A DNA stretch of 64,000 bases from contig NW_022985442.1 of the NCBI RefSeq assembly GCF_010093595.1, positions 1,697,656 to 1,761,655 on the forward strand, given 5' to 3'. Both the position numbers and the translations under genes were made by a program. Positions 30,957 through 41,827 of the stretch are shown piece by piece (position 1 is the first letter of the stretch; each line of letters starts with the position of its first letter). The notes under the pieces were generated by a model. That model saw only the letters and a list, made by a program, of their open reading frames with translations. It was not told the DNA's origin and ran no database searches. The stretch comes from Mytilinidion resinicola. Its lineage: Eukaryota > Ascomycota > Dothideomycetes > Mytilinidiales > Mytilinidiaceae.

Positions 30957-32731
30957 TCACAACCGACGGCCGTTGTTCATAGTACTTGAAACTACTATCC
31001 CCGTCATTGGTGTCTTCGTTGGCTCTCTCGATACCTCAACCAAAGCCTCAACCGAAGAACGGTCAAGGCTCGTAAGCTTCTCTTCCTCAACCTTGAAATC
31101 CTCTCGAACTTCCGTGTTCCGTTCTCGACTTCCATGCTCGTTCATGTCTTTGATTTTTTGCCAAACATCCTTCGGCAGAACCCACCCCGAGATCAAGAAC
31201 GCCAGCGTGTCCACTACCAGACTCAGCGGCGACATAAGGACCATCTGAACCAGCCGCGCAAGATGCGTATCATTGGCTTGAAAGCATAAGCCCCAGAACG
31301 ACCGAATCTCGGGGCGTATCAACCTCGTAGATGACTATGCAAGGGCTGCTCGCAAAATAGCCCACAAGAAGCAGACTAGAAGACCAACACCGGCATCTCG
31401 CTTCGAGTCCAACGGTAGGTTGAGGAGGCAGGTAGAGTATATGATGATGAACATCGTGTTCCTGCGTAGTAGGAGCCGGATCCATTCGGCTTGCGACACT
31501 AGCACGACGCCGAGGAAGAGATGGATGAGAGCCTCATTCTTGGTCTTTGCTTCGATAGGGTCTGATGCACAATGATAGTTGATTGTGCTTGCGATACTTC
31601 CGAGCCATACTGTTGCGATTCCGAGCGCTGTGGTATAGTAGACATTCAGAGGGTATGAGTGCTGGTGGATCTTATAAGCCTGTCCGAAGACGAAGACGAG
31701 CAAAGCGATGAAAGTCGGGCCTTCGATGTAGGGGTGGAGCGATTTGATGCGTCAGTTGTTCACCCGTAAGATGAGGGTGTAGGTGAAGACCGCACTGGCT
31801 GCGGCAAGCCAGTGAACGAGCTGGCGCTTGAGCGACAACATCGCAGAAATGACGTTCAGAGAATGTTTCTGATGGCAAGATGACGATAGAACACCGAAGT
31901 AGCGGAAAAGGAACTTTCTTAGCAGTCCGAGTAAGATCCTATTGAGGCAAGTCTTGGCAGAGGGCCGAAGTGTGGAGGATGTAGTGGTGATACGATGGAG
32001 TTGTTCTAGTTGAGCATAGCTGTAGCCTCCGTTGAGATGGGGACTCTGTATGCCGGATCTTTCGACATCACATCGGGCTGAACGGGGTGATCTAATAACG
32101 AGACGGCTTTCTGCGGTACAGAGATTTGGAAGCAACGTGATTCGATCGCGATCTCCGTGGAATCTAAAGGGTGGAGCGAGTGAAGCTTGCCGATTAGCCC
32201 CTAAAGCACGTTCCTGTCAGAAAGCCCTTCCAATGGCAGCCGAACAATGAACTCACCGGCCGTAGTACGTTTGGGGGGTGCGCCCCGAAGGACTCTGCCG
32301 TGCCAGAGTACGAGGCTTGTCGGCCGCGCCCCTCCCCTCACGACTATTCTGACCTGTTGTCACGACCCGTATAACCGTCGAGAGATTTACACCCGCTTCC
32401 GGATTTCAAACCGGGGGAGCTCATCTCGATCTAGGTATCTTGGGTCGCTTGGCTCGGTATGTCCATCGTACCAGATCTTGTACAAGACGCCGGCCCATGC
32501 TATGGCATATCTCGAGGTAACGCGGACAATGATGTCCGCGCATGTAAATTCCTTGACATTGCCAAGTATAACATGGTGATAGACAGTGCCGAGGCAGGCC
32601 GGAACAGCCGCGAGGACTGCCGGATGGTAGAACGAGGTAAGAATAGTGGATATGATGGGGTGGATAAAAAATGGAGAGTTTCCTGTCGAGAGGTGGATGC
32701 GGTAAAGAAGAGAAAAGAGGAAAGGAAGCAT
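30957..32731 (-). pseudogene. Multi-pass membrane protein gene, probably decayed
   Basis: ATG 32731 opens a hydrophobic exon (LFSLLYRIHLS, AVLAAVPACLGTVYHHVIL, AIAWAGVLYKIWYDG) that ends near 32387. From about 32190 down to 30957 one continuous reading frame carries several membrane segments, for example HWLAAASAVFTYTLIL, GPTFIALLVFVFG, TTALGIATVWLGSIAS and LVQMVLMSPLSLVVDTLAFLISGWVL. That frame is interrupted by TGA at 31752-31754 and TAG at 31335-31337, with coding-like sequence on both sides. Both stops are one C-to-T change from sense codons (CGA, CAG). The link between the first exon and the rest is unclear. The segment FRFHGDRD...RLVIRSPRSAR is weakly reminiscent of wax-synthase-like proteins, but the MBOAT His motif is not seen, so I leave the family open. 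Confidence 0.5.
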
Positions 32732-34295
32732 TATGTGGTTTACTCTACGTGGCTGCGTCGTTTTTGCTTGTGTTTAAAGAGGAAAGAGCACTTTTGGGGA
32801 AAGAACACCACGCTCAGCACTCTTGCACCCCTGCATAGAGCTCGACGCATCTTCTGAAAGCTAGGAAAGCCGTTATTGCAAGCAGAATCCTCTGCATCTG
32901 CGCTCTAAGCTTAGAGTATGAACCTAGAGAGTTTCTAGTCGGGAGGATGAAGCTAGGGAAAGCGCTGTTTGAGGACACATGACTGACGCACGAGACTGAT
33001 TGTCGTTGCTTTTTGGGGCGTTCTTGCTTATTAGTTTCGAGACGGGTGAGGGCGCCCTCATCATGACTTCTGACTATGTGCTGGAGGTGGCAGACCTTGT
33101 CTAGAGGCTTCAGAAGCATGCCCAAGCGAGAAAACATAGACTAGAGCAGATCTGGATTGATGAAAAGCCAGGTTGGTGCGATAGATGTTAATTTCTTAGG
33201 TGTACGAGGCCAGTCGAGTTAGGATTGTTAAGGGGTCTATTCTACTCCCTTTCAAATGAAGCTTAGGAGATAAGCTAAGATTTCTCTCGATACTAAATTA
33301 GGCACCAGCTTCGGATAAGAAAGAAAGTATTGAAGTTAGGGGAGATTGATGAGAGCTTCCTGCACAAGAGAAATTCCCTCACGAACTACTCCATTGAACT
33401 GAAGCATGTGTGTACAAACCAGAAGCATCAAAAATGAAATTGAAGAGCCTGACGCAAGTGGAGAGGACCAAACCAATGACCTCAGAGTACTTTTTTGTAC
33501 ACAAAGAGGACAGTAGAGAATGCCATAATGGTCACTTTCAACCCTTTCCGACTTATTGTCACAATTCATATCCTCGTTGAGGAGTCTGACGTTCTTTGCC
33601 AGGCGGTCAGCAACTGGCTGACGACGTCGGGCGTGGCTCAACAAGTCAGCAAATCATTCAAAATGATAGCCTCCATAATCGTTGGGATTTTGAAAGTGTG
33701 TCGAAGCGGCCTTGACAGTGCTAAGAGTCTGTACACTAATGATGCAGCAATGAAGAAAACGCGCCCGCTTCGCAACCCCCATAAGCTTGATTAGTATATC
33801 ACACAAGGCGTACGCACGCCATTGCGCCTACTGAAACAATGCGGACGGTTAAGAGGAAAAAAGTAAGCCAAAGAGGGACTGGGGGTTGAGATGTTGGCTT
33901 ATGAGAGCCACTAGAATCGGCCCGACGTTGGATTACCTCCCGATTCGTCCACCGGCCGAGCATTGGCCCGACCTTGCTGAGGTCATTCGACAATGCTACC
34001 GACTCTGCGTTGAGAGAGATGTAAGACGCGGATTTCGTCGGATTCTTCGAATGCCGCTCCTACATTGCTGATACAAATATAGTCTCAGGCTGTAGTGCAG
34101 CGGCATTGAAAGAACCCCACGGGGGCCCGAGTAAGCCAAATGAACCCACAAATTTTTATATTCCTCCGACCGTCCCAGCAGATCAATGGCGATGGAAGCA
34201 ATGGAAATGTATAAGAGACTTGGGGAACGCCTCTCCTTTGTATCTCAACACCCATCACTGTCTCGTTCTCCAGATTCTCAATCTTACTCGTCAAT
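32732..34295. other. Intergenic region
   Basis: About 1.6 kb. Frames of up to ~107 codons on either strand (for example minus 32814-33137) show no domains. Nothing is recognised. Confidence 0.45.
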
Positions 34296-35599
34296 ATGTC
34301 CAACCAAGCAGCATGGATCCCATCCAAAGGCGCCCGCTTCGAAGTCAAAGAAAGCCCCTTGACGAAGCCAGCACCAGGTGAAATCTTGATTAAGAACCAT
34401 GTTATAGCGCTCAATCCTGGTATGCACCCTTCTACATTTCATGACATTTTATTCCATGTGAGCTGATGTAGAAGAAAGCTGATCACAAGATGCAAGATCA
34501 TGGCCGCATGGTGCCAACATTCCCATTTGTAAGTAATCAACCCCCCCATAAGGCACGAAACAAGCGAGCTCACATTGTGCTCGAGATCCTTGGGTTCGAA
34601 ATCGCAGGCGAAGTAGTCGATGTGGGAGAAGGTGTGACGCGCTTCAAGAAGGGCGACCGTGTAGTCGGGTATGTCCTATATCTGCAATTTATACATAACC
34701 TTCAAGGCTAATCGTATGGCCTAGCCTCGCCATTGCCCCCAGGACCCAGAACCTCGCCCACGCCGGCTACCAGCTCTTCACCATTGTTAGCGAAGTCGCT
34801 GCAGCGCATATCCCAGAGGGGATTCCTTATGCTAATGCCGTTGTGCTGCCCATCGGACTAGCGACTGCAGCTGCAGGTCTCTATGAGCCAAACTACCTAG
34901 CCCAGCCGGCGCCAGGCAAATCTACGAGCAATGCTAGTAGTGGCAAGAAGTCCATTCTCATCTGGGGCGGCAGTTCTGTAGTCGGGATATCTGCAATCCA
35001 GCTTGCGGCGGCTTCTGGATGGACCATCGTATCGACAGCGTCCCCGAAGAACCACGAACTTGTCCGTTCGCTCGGAGCAACGCATGTTTTCGACTACTCG
35101 GATCCGGATGTGGTTGCGAATATCTTGAAGGCAGTGGAAGGAACGACGCTGATCGGCGTGTTTGATGCGATCTCCGATCCTGATACAAGCGTGAAGAGCG
35201 CCGAGGTGGTGCATGCCTCCGGTGGGGGAAAGCTGATTGCGACGACGAGTGGGGGGTATGAGCGAAGTACTGTGTTGTTGGGGGATGTGGCGAGGACTCT
35301 TGGTAAGTACTGGCTTCACCTTCTTTATCCTGATTCAGCGGTATGTGAGAGTAAGTTCAGAAGGTGCGGAAGGCTGACGGCGATACTTTGCAGTTTATGC
35401 GCCTACCCCAACGCCGGGTCAGGAGCTGCCTGTCTGGATGGGAGTGTGGCTTGAATTCTTTGAAGAAGGGCTCAAGGATGGGAGATTGAAGGCGAAGCCG
35501 GAACCGACCATAATTGAAGGAGGTCTTGAGAAAATTCAGGAGGCGTTAGACTTGCTCAAGAAGGGGGTGTCGGCTACGAAAGTCGTTGTGCAGTTGTGA
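34296..35599 (+). CDS. Zinc-type alcohol dehydrogenase-like oxidoreductase (MDR superfamily)
   Basis: Exons 34296-34419, 34479-34528, 34586-34668, 34725-35302 and 35394-35599 give 346 aa, all junctions in frame. N-terminal GroES-like half: PAPGEILIKNHVIALNPADHK and ILGFEIAGEVVDVGEGVTRFKKGDRVVG. Rossmann half: the nucleotide motif ILIWGGSSVVGISAIQLAAASG, then GATHVFDYSDPDVV and a late EGGLEKIQEALDLLKKGVSATKVVVQL. Structural-zinc cysteines are absent, as in quinone-oxidoreductase and trans-enoyl-reductase relatives. Such enzymes use NADPH to reduce enones or polyketide enoyl chains. No PKS or other biosynthetic gene is adjacent, so a stand-alone detoxifying or metabolic reductase is likelier (inference). 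Confidence 0.9.
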
Positions 35600-37330
35600 A
35601 GACCGAAAATGGCCTCCGATCCATCTTGGAGCATAGCACAGACATTCCCTCATACTTCTTGACTACTAGAGCTCATAACTGTGAAGCCTTCGTATAGGCG
35701 TAGAAATACAAAGTACTTGGATGAGGATGCTCACAAGTAAAACTCCAAGAGGTAAAGATGAAAAGCGACGATGAATTGATGAGCTAAGGTAAAATCAACA
35801 GCAAAAAGAAAGCAAGAAATCGACTCCGACCTTACGACTTCCTCTAGACCTCACAGCTATCCCATCCATATGGACGTACCCACTGTTTACAACGCCCTCA
35901 AACCAGCCCCCAAAACTCGGTGATAACCAACTCCCCATACTCCACCCCTTGCTCCGTTACACAAATCACTGACATCCTCCATTCCAGCTCAGCCTCGCCC
36001 GCAGGCCTCCCCCGTCCGATCGCACCTCGTCAGCACTTAACCCCAAGCTTATCAAGTCCAGCAAATGCCCACCCTGCCACCAGGACAGCTCAGGATCATC
36101 GCGCGGAGGCCAGGCGGCTGTCCGTGGGGCGGGCGCTAGAAGGGCGGCTCCAGCTGGGCCAAGGGACCTCCGTCCGAGGCACCCGCACCCACTCGCTTGG
36201 GCCTGTCGCGAGCAGGATGTCGTACCCGGTCCATGGATCCAGGCCAGTCCCGCCGTTGTTTTGCGCGGCTCCTCCCTCTACAGCATCTCTTCACGTCCGG
36301 TGAACCAGCGCGGAAACTGAGTCGACCCCTGTAAACCTCCTTTTCTGGGCTAATAGTCAGCTGGCTTGAAGATTCATTGGCTAGGCAGTTGTTAATCCTC
36401 CCTAAGGGCGTCCGGAATTGCTACCTTATACGGTAAGTCTGTGGCTTGATTTTAGCGCTAGTTCACCGGACGTAAAGACATGCTGTAGCACTTTAGCGCC
36501 AACACAAGCTGTCCCGCCAACGTCTGCGACTGGCGACGGCTGGAAAAGCCGAGGCGTGCGGGGCCTGTAAGGTAAATAGCATGGAACTGATACGCGTAAG
36601 CTACGTGTATTGTTGTGCGAGACACGAGACCTGGAGAGCTGGAGACGAAGAGGCTAGGGGCTCTGGGGTGGTGCCAAGGTCGAGTCAATGTAAAGGGCTT
36701 CCTTGGGCGCAAGGGTGGGAGAGGATTGGAAGCTCGGACTAGGGTTTAATTCGACCGCTTCGTCACGGGTTGGAGCTAGACTTCGACAGGGGGTCCACCT
36801 TGACCGGAATCGATAGATCTGCCCATCTCGGACCGTCGCTTAGGTATACTCAATTGCGCAACGGTAACAAACACTAGAAACCGAGGTAGATGATGAGTAG
36901 CCAAGAAGTGTAATAGTAGTACGTCTTTGTTTAGGATTTAGGAGAGTATGGTGCGATTAAATACGATTAAAATTTGCTCGAGTATGGCTCTGCAAAATAC
37001 AGTATCTACAGCTGAGGAAATGCTATTCTTCTGTCCCATTCATCTAGCCCCAATCCAAGAGGCCTCCATGCCATGCTACCGGTCCAAAGACTCCGCTAAA
37101 TAGCTATAATATAGCAGAAGAAAAACTTTCAGAGACTAACTCATTCCAAATAGCGCATGCGGCGGGCGTGACGAATTATCCAAACAACGCCGAAAAGCAG
37201 ATCCAAAGATAGATTGGAGGACTGCGACATCTCCGTGTGTAAACAGAGAGGGTATGGTGGAAACGAGGGGCGCTTAAGCGAATTTTTGATGTTTGTAATA
37301 GTGACGAGAATCCAAAGCGAGTGAGGGCGC
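35600..37330. other. Intergenic region
   Basis: About 1.7 kb between convergent genes. A GC-richer part (35980-36300) holds a 127-codon frame without recognisable features. Nothing is supported. Confidence 0.45.
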
Positions 37331-38632
37331 CTACGGGGCCTCGTACACCTGGTGCTGTGGCGCGTGTGGTTGTTGCGGTGCGGGCTGGATGGGGGTACCA
37401 GCAGCTTCGGAAATGCCTTGTGGTGGGCCTTGGTTAAACGGTGCGCTGTATTGCGGAGCGGGGCTCATCGGAGGGCTGTACGGTGCTTGCGAATTGCCGC
37501 CAATTTCCTGGCCAGGAACACCCACTTGCGGTTGGTTGTTGAAGCCTGGTTTGATATCCTGCTGGTAGTAGCCTCCCTGTTGTTGTGGTGGTGGTTGGTA
37601 GCCGCCTTGCTGGGGCGCAAATCCACCGGGCTGCGGCTTGAACTCAGCGACGCCGGGAGCGGGACCCTGGGTATTTGGAGGTGGAGCGGCGGCGGCAGCG
37701 TTCTTCGCCTTCTTCTTCTTCAACAAGGCAAAGACAATGCCGAAGATGATAGCACCAATAACAACGAGACCGCCAATAACGCCTCCCACAATCGCGCCAA
37801 CATGCGACTTGGACTTCTTCTTTGTCGTTGGGAGGGAGATGTTGCTAGAGGTGGCGATAGCGGTCGCGGCAGTGCCGGTGACACTGGGGGATGTGGGAAT
37901 CGAAGAAGACGAAACGGACGACGAAGAGGGGACAACGGTGATGACCTTGGTGGAGATGGGAATGACGGCTTCGGAGCTGGTTGCAGCAGCGCTGTTGAGA
38001 TCACCGCTGAAGGTTCGCTGGACGGAAATGGTGAAGGCGGATTCGGCGCATCCGAATTCAGTCATGACAGTACGTGTAGAGTACACATATCGCCATTCGT
38101 AGCAGTACGGCGAATCGGTAAGTGTACTACGCGATTGTAAGCGTCAAGCCCGGAAGTTTCACGGATTGGCGAGGTAACTTACCACTTGGCTATGTAGTTG
38201 TTAGAGGAGCAAGCCGCGTCCGTGCAGGAGGCGGCCAGATCGCTGCTGGCGATACATGTAGTGGGAATGCTGCATGAGGCAAGACTGTTGGGATCGCAAC
38301 ATCCGTGGACGCCGTAGTACGTGTTGGTTGCGCAAACGTAGTTGGAGTCATTGCAAGTCAACGAAGAAGCTGAAGAAGTATTAACAAGCTGTGTGTACTT
38401 GTCTATCCAACTCCCGTCACTTACCAGAAGAACCGCTAATATAACCACAAGTATTGTCACCAGCAGCTCGCTTCTTGAAAAGCTCGAGTAGACCAAGCTC
38501 TGGGGCCTTTGTGGGGGCAGGGCTCCAGTTGTCTCCCTCGGGCATCACGAGCGTGGGCTCTGGACCCGCCCAGGGGAAGGCCATGGCAGATACCATGGCG
38601 GGTGCCAGGAAGGCGAGTGTCGAGCGGAGCAT
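37331..38632 (-). CDS. Single-pass cell-surface glycoprotein with Pro/Gln-rich tail
   Basis: Exons 38632-38425, 38369-38183 and 38126-37331 give 396 aa. A signal peptide (MLRSTLAFLAPAMVSAMA) is followed by a Lys-Arg processing-like site. The Cys-rich ectodomain includes TCGYISG, LTCNDSNYVCATN, GCCDPNSLASCSIPTTC and CYEWRYVYS...FGC. A Ser/Thr-rich stalk then leads to a transmembrane helix (VGAIVGGVIGGLVVIGAIIFGIVFALL) with a KKKK stop-transfer, and a cytoplasmic tail rich in Pro, Gln and Gly. This architecture is shared by many Pezizomycotina surface proteins and by yeast Mid2/Wsc-type wall sensors, but the ectodomain is not a WSC domain. A wall-sensing role is inference. Confidence 0.85.
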
Positions 38633-40914
38633 GATGAAGATCAGTGATGCGAGGGACTGAGAGGTATGAAGAATTAGGAGCAAGTGACTGGATATATATC
38701 CAAAGAAAGGAACAGGCGCGAGGACCGCAGAAAAGTACTGTGCAGAGTCGAGACGAGAAACGAGCACAGCCCTGGGGAGAAGGGAACCTCTTCTAGTGCA
38801 GGCTCCGGGGAGCTTCACCAAATGAATCCAGGGTCGAGCTAACGAAAAGGCGCGCAGGCTGAGTCGGCGCGGCGCATCTGGTGAAGAGAGAGCTCACGCA
38901 GCGATGCCTGGGTGGGTCGCGACCAGCCCATGCTGCCATCGCCTCGTGTTCCAGGAAGGCCGTGTTCTCGCGCTGGGATCCGTAGAGCTCGAAAGGGCAA
39001 AGCGAGCTGCGTCCCGCCGCCGCCCGTTCTGCATCGTGGCCAATCGAGGGGGTTGTTTCTCAGCCCTCTGAGGCTAGACGTGATGGCCGCTGTGGCAGCC
39101 AACCAGCGCGTCCTGTGGCTTGAGGCCGGCGGCGTGCTGGGAGATGAAGGTGACCACGGCTAAGGAGCGGCTGAGGTGCAGTGGTGCCTTGTTGGGCATG
39201 GCGGTGCCGAACAAGCAAATTTGGGGGCTGTAAACGAAAGCAGGGGTTGACAAATATAGCCACGCCGCCGGCCGTCACAAGCTTCACACCGGCGATCAAC
39301 AACCGCGTCGAGTCAGTCGGGCCGTGGCCGTGGTGTGTGCTGGCGATAAAACCACCCTCTGCTGTTCCACTGTTGACGTCGATTGCGGGGGGCTTTTCTC
39401 TCACGGCACTTGTCCAGCGGGGGTATGAGGTACCCAGTTGATATTATAGCGCTGACTGAACCTCATCCGTGCTCTCTGCTCTAGAAAACACTGTAAAACT
39501 CGGGACCATGCGCGCCATCACGCTGCGGGAAGCTGTTTCCGATACAGGTTGGCGCAATATTTGCCTCTGTTAATCCGAAATCGAGAGCGATCTAGAAGTT
39601 TGCTGTCTCGAAGTGCCTTATACAAGAGCATCAGTCGACCCGGAGTCCTTGTCGTCGAGTCCAGACTGTCACCTCTGCCGCATCCTTTCTGCGTGGGACA
39701 GCGCACCTCCAGGGTTAGGCTGATCCAGCTCCGCTCTTCACGGACTTTAGATAGTAAACAATGTGATTCTCCACTGTTATTCAGTTCGGAATATCACGCG
39801 TACGGCATTTCCCATAGAGGTATCAAACCGACAGTTTAGACAGATATAGATTCTCTCGTCCTTTTCCGACAATGGTAAAGAGGAGGATGTCAGTGTATTC
39901 CGTGTCGTAGGCCCAAACTTTGCGTATTGTACCATGGTTCCCTTCCCTTCAACAACATGCAGACTTAGTGGTGAAAACTATCTTCTTGATGCCTGAACCA
40001 CATCTAAGGCAGCTCACCGAAGCTTTATTGATGGTGCTTCATCTGTTTGTATATAGAAGTCTTACAAAGGATTTTGTTTCTTTCAACAGCTGGCAGAAGC
40101 TCGATGAAGAACCTGATCTGCGCAACCTTGATCTTTGTCCCAGATCTCCCTCATAAAGAAGGGTTTATGTTTTGCCGACTGGCGACTCGACGACCGACCA
40201 AGTTGGACCTCCTCGAAGGACCACATGGAGTATATTGATTCGAATGCGGTGTCAAACTCAACGGCTCCCCGGTGGCTGTGCGCAGCACCTCAATATTCTG
40301 CATGCAGGAGCATTTGGAGGCGTGCGGGCTGAGTCCTGCAGCCGCTCGCGGCAACCAATCGTGCTGTTCCTGATGATCACACATCAAATCCAGCTGTGGC
40401 TTGCCATGCCATGCAGGTCTGCTCGGTTGCAGAAAGCCAATATTTTGAGGGGTGTGACCTACGGTTTTGACTCTTGATGCTGCATCTTGATGTCGGTCAG
40501 GGTTCGCACATCGCAAAGACAACTCGCTTATGAGTACTCTGACAGGTTTGTTTATCAGAGCTTGGATAGCAAGCTGTAGCAGTTTCGAGGTCTAATAAGG
40601 CTGACTTGCTACGAATGTAGTCCAATTCAGCCAGGTTAAGTGTTGCTTAACTTGCATTCCGGGACTGTTACCATTTGAAGCTCGTTTCGCGTTTTCGCAA
40701 CCGGATATGCGCTGAGGTGGTGTGTTGGTGTTCCATTTGGTATTTACATAGTATACAAATCATCCAAACGCCGTAGAGTGTCGCGGTCCGGTATGGCGAA
40801 CTCCTCCCATGCAATCGCTTTCAGCCGTAATCCACCAACGTCCATTTCGTAGTGGTATGCACTTCCCAGTATCCTACATCTCCTCGAAATCGAAGTTCTC
40901 TTTTTTCGCGACGC
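38633..40914. other. Long intergenic region
   Basis: About 2.3 kb. The part 38820-39440 is GC-rich and shows frames of up to 114 codons on both strands, none with features; they look like by-products of base composition. 39500-40900 holds only short frames. Nothing is supported. Confidence 0.45.
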
Positions 40915-41490
40915 TCAGTCTCGTCTATGTGGTCCTTTGATCTTAGGATACATTCGCGAGAGATGATAATTGATCATGTTTTCTTTTCCTTTTGCAGGTC
41001 TCTGTAAAGCAAAGTTTTTAGTCCAATTCATCGAGAGTGGGGGAGATAATATTCGAAGATATGCTCGAAGTCTTGCGACTCGGTCGCAGCTATTTCCGTG
41101 ATGCATGTAATTGAGAGTGAACGTACCGGCGCATCCATGCATGCGCGCAACTTTTGCTCAAGCTGGGCACAACCTGTAACACTGTATCCTGAAGAGGCCC
41201 AACAACCTGAAAGTAGAAATGTAAGCATAACACTCTGTAGATGGTGTATATTCTCGCGCCAATGTGATCCCAGCCAAGCGCATTCTCCGCCTCTATCCAC
41301 CAACATGTCCATCCGACGTGCTTATCCGGACAATGAAATCATCTCCAAACATACCCAGAACTGATGTCATGACACCCAGACATGGATTCACTTCAGGCTT
41401 GTTTGGTCTCCGGACTCGGAGCTTCGGTAGGGGAGGTAGGGGACGAGACCCGATGGATTTGGCGGAGGACGCGGCGGGTTTGGGCACCAT
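40915..41490 (-). CDS. mrp10: Mitochondrial small-subunit ribosomal protein Mrp10 (mS37)
   Basis: Exons 41490-41355, 41206-41127 and 41001-40915 encode exactly 100 aa; introns are 148 and 125 bp, each larger than the exon that follows it. The protein has a basic, Pro-rich start (SRPLPPLPKLRVRRPNK), then the CHCH fold: NPCLGVMTSVLGC and GCAQLEQKLRAC, two CX9C pairs oxidised by Mia40 in the intermembrane space. It ends with the family tail NMINYHLSRMYPKIKGPHRR. Length and tail match fungal Mrp10. The gene is easy to miss because no exon exceeds 136 bp. Confidence 0.93.
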
Positions 41491-41827
41491 TGTGGTGATC
41501 TGAGAACAGCCTGGGCACTACAGCTCGGCGTTGACTGCAGAGTATTCGTGTTGATGATATGTTGGGGATCGAGAGTGTGAATCGTAGTTGATGCTTAAGT
41601 TTTCGAAGGGTCGGATTGAACGTGTCGGCAAATCCCGTCACTAGCGTCGATTTCTATGTTTTGGGGTTTGTTTAGGTCTCCCGCCAGAACATCACAGGCA
41701 CACCGCACCTCCAGATTCCCCAACGCCATTCTTTCGACTTGGACTCTCCCACCTATAATACCCGTGGAGGCGCTGGGGCTCCAAGTATCCTTACACTTGC
41801 AGTTAAATACGCCAGGTTCATCACCTA
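41491..41827. promoter_or_regulatory. Divergent upstream region
   Basis: 336 bp separate the start codons of mrp10 (-) and the large disordered protein (+). No specific site is recognised. Confidence 0.4.

Noticed and set aside
30957..32731. Assignment of the membrane-protein pseudogene to wax synthases (MBOAT)
   Set aside because: Only a short RLVIRSPR-like similarity is seen; the expected catalytic His motif region was not found.
35920..36303. 127-codon plus-strand frame in the intergenic region after the MDR gene
   Set aside because: No conserved motif, Pro/Ser/Arg-rich composition and no splice-supported partner exon.
37352..38140. 262-codon plus-strand frame opposite the surface glycoprotein
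   Set aside because: It is antisense to a well-supported secreted membrane protein and has only low-complexity sequence.
38820..39441. Several overlapping frames on both strands in a GC-rich stretch
   Set aside because: Both strands are open at once with low-complexity Arg/Pro-rich products, typical of base composition rather than genes.
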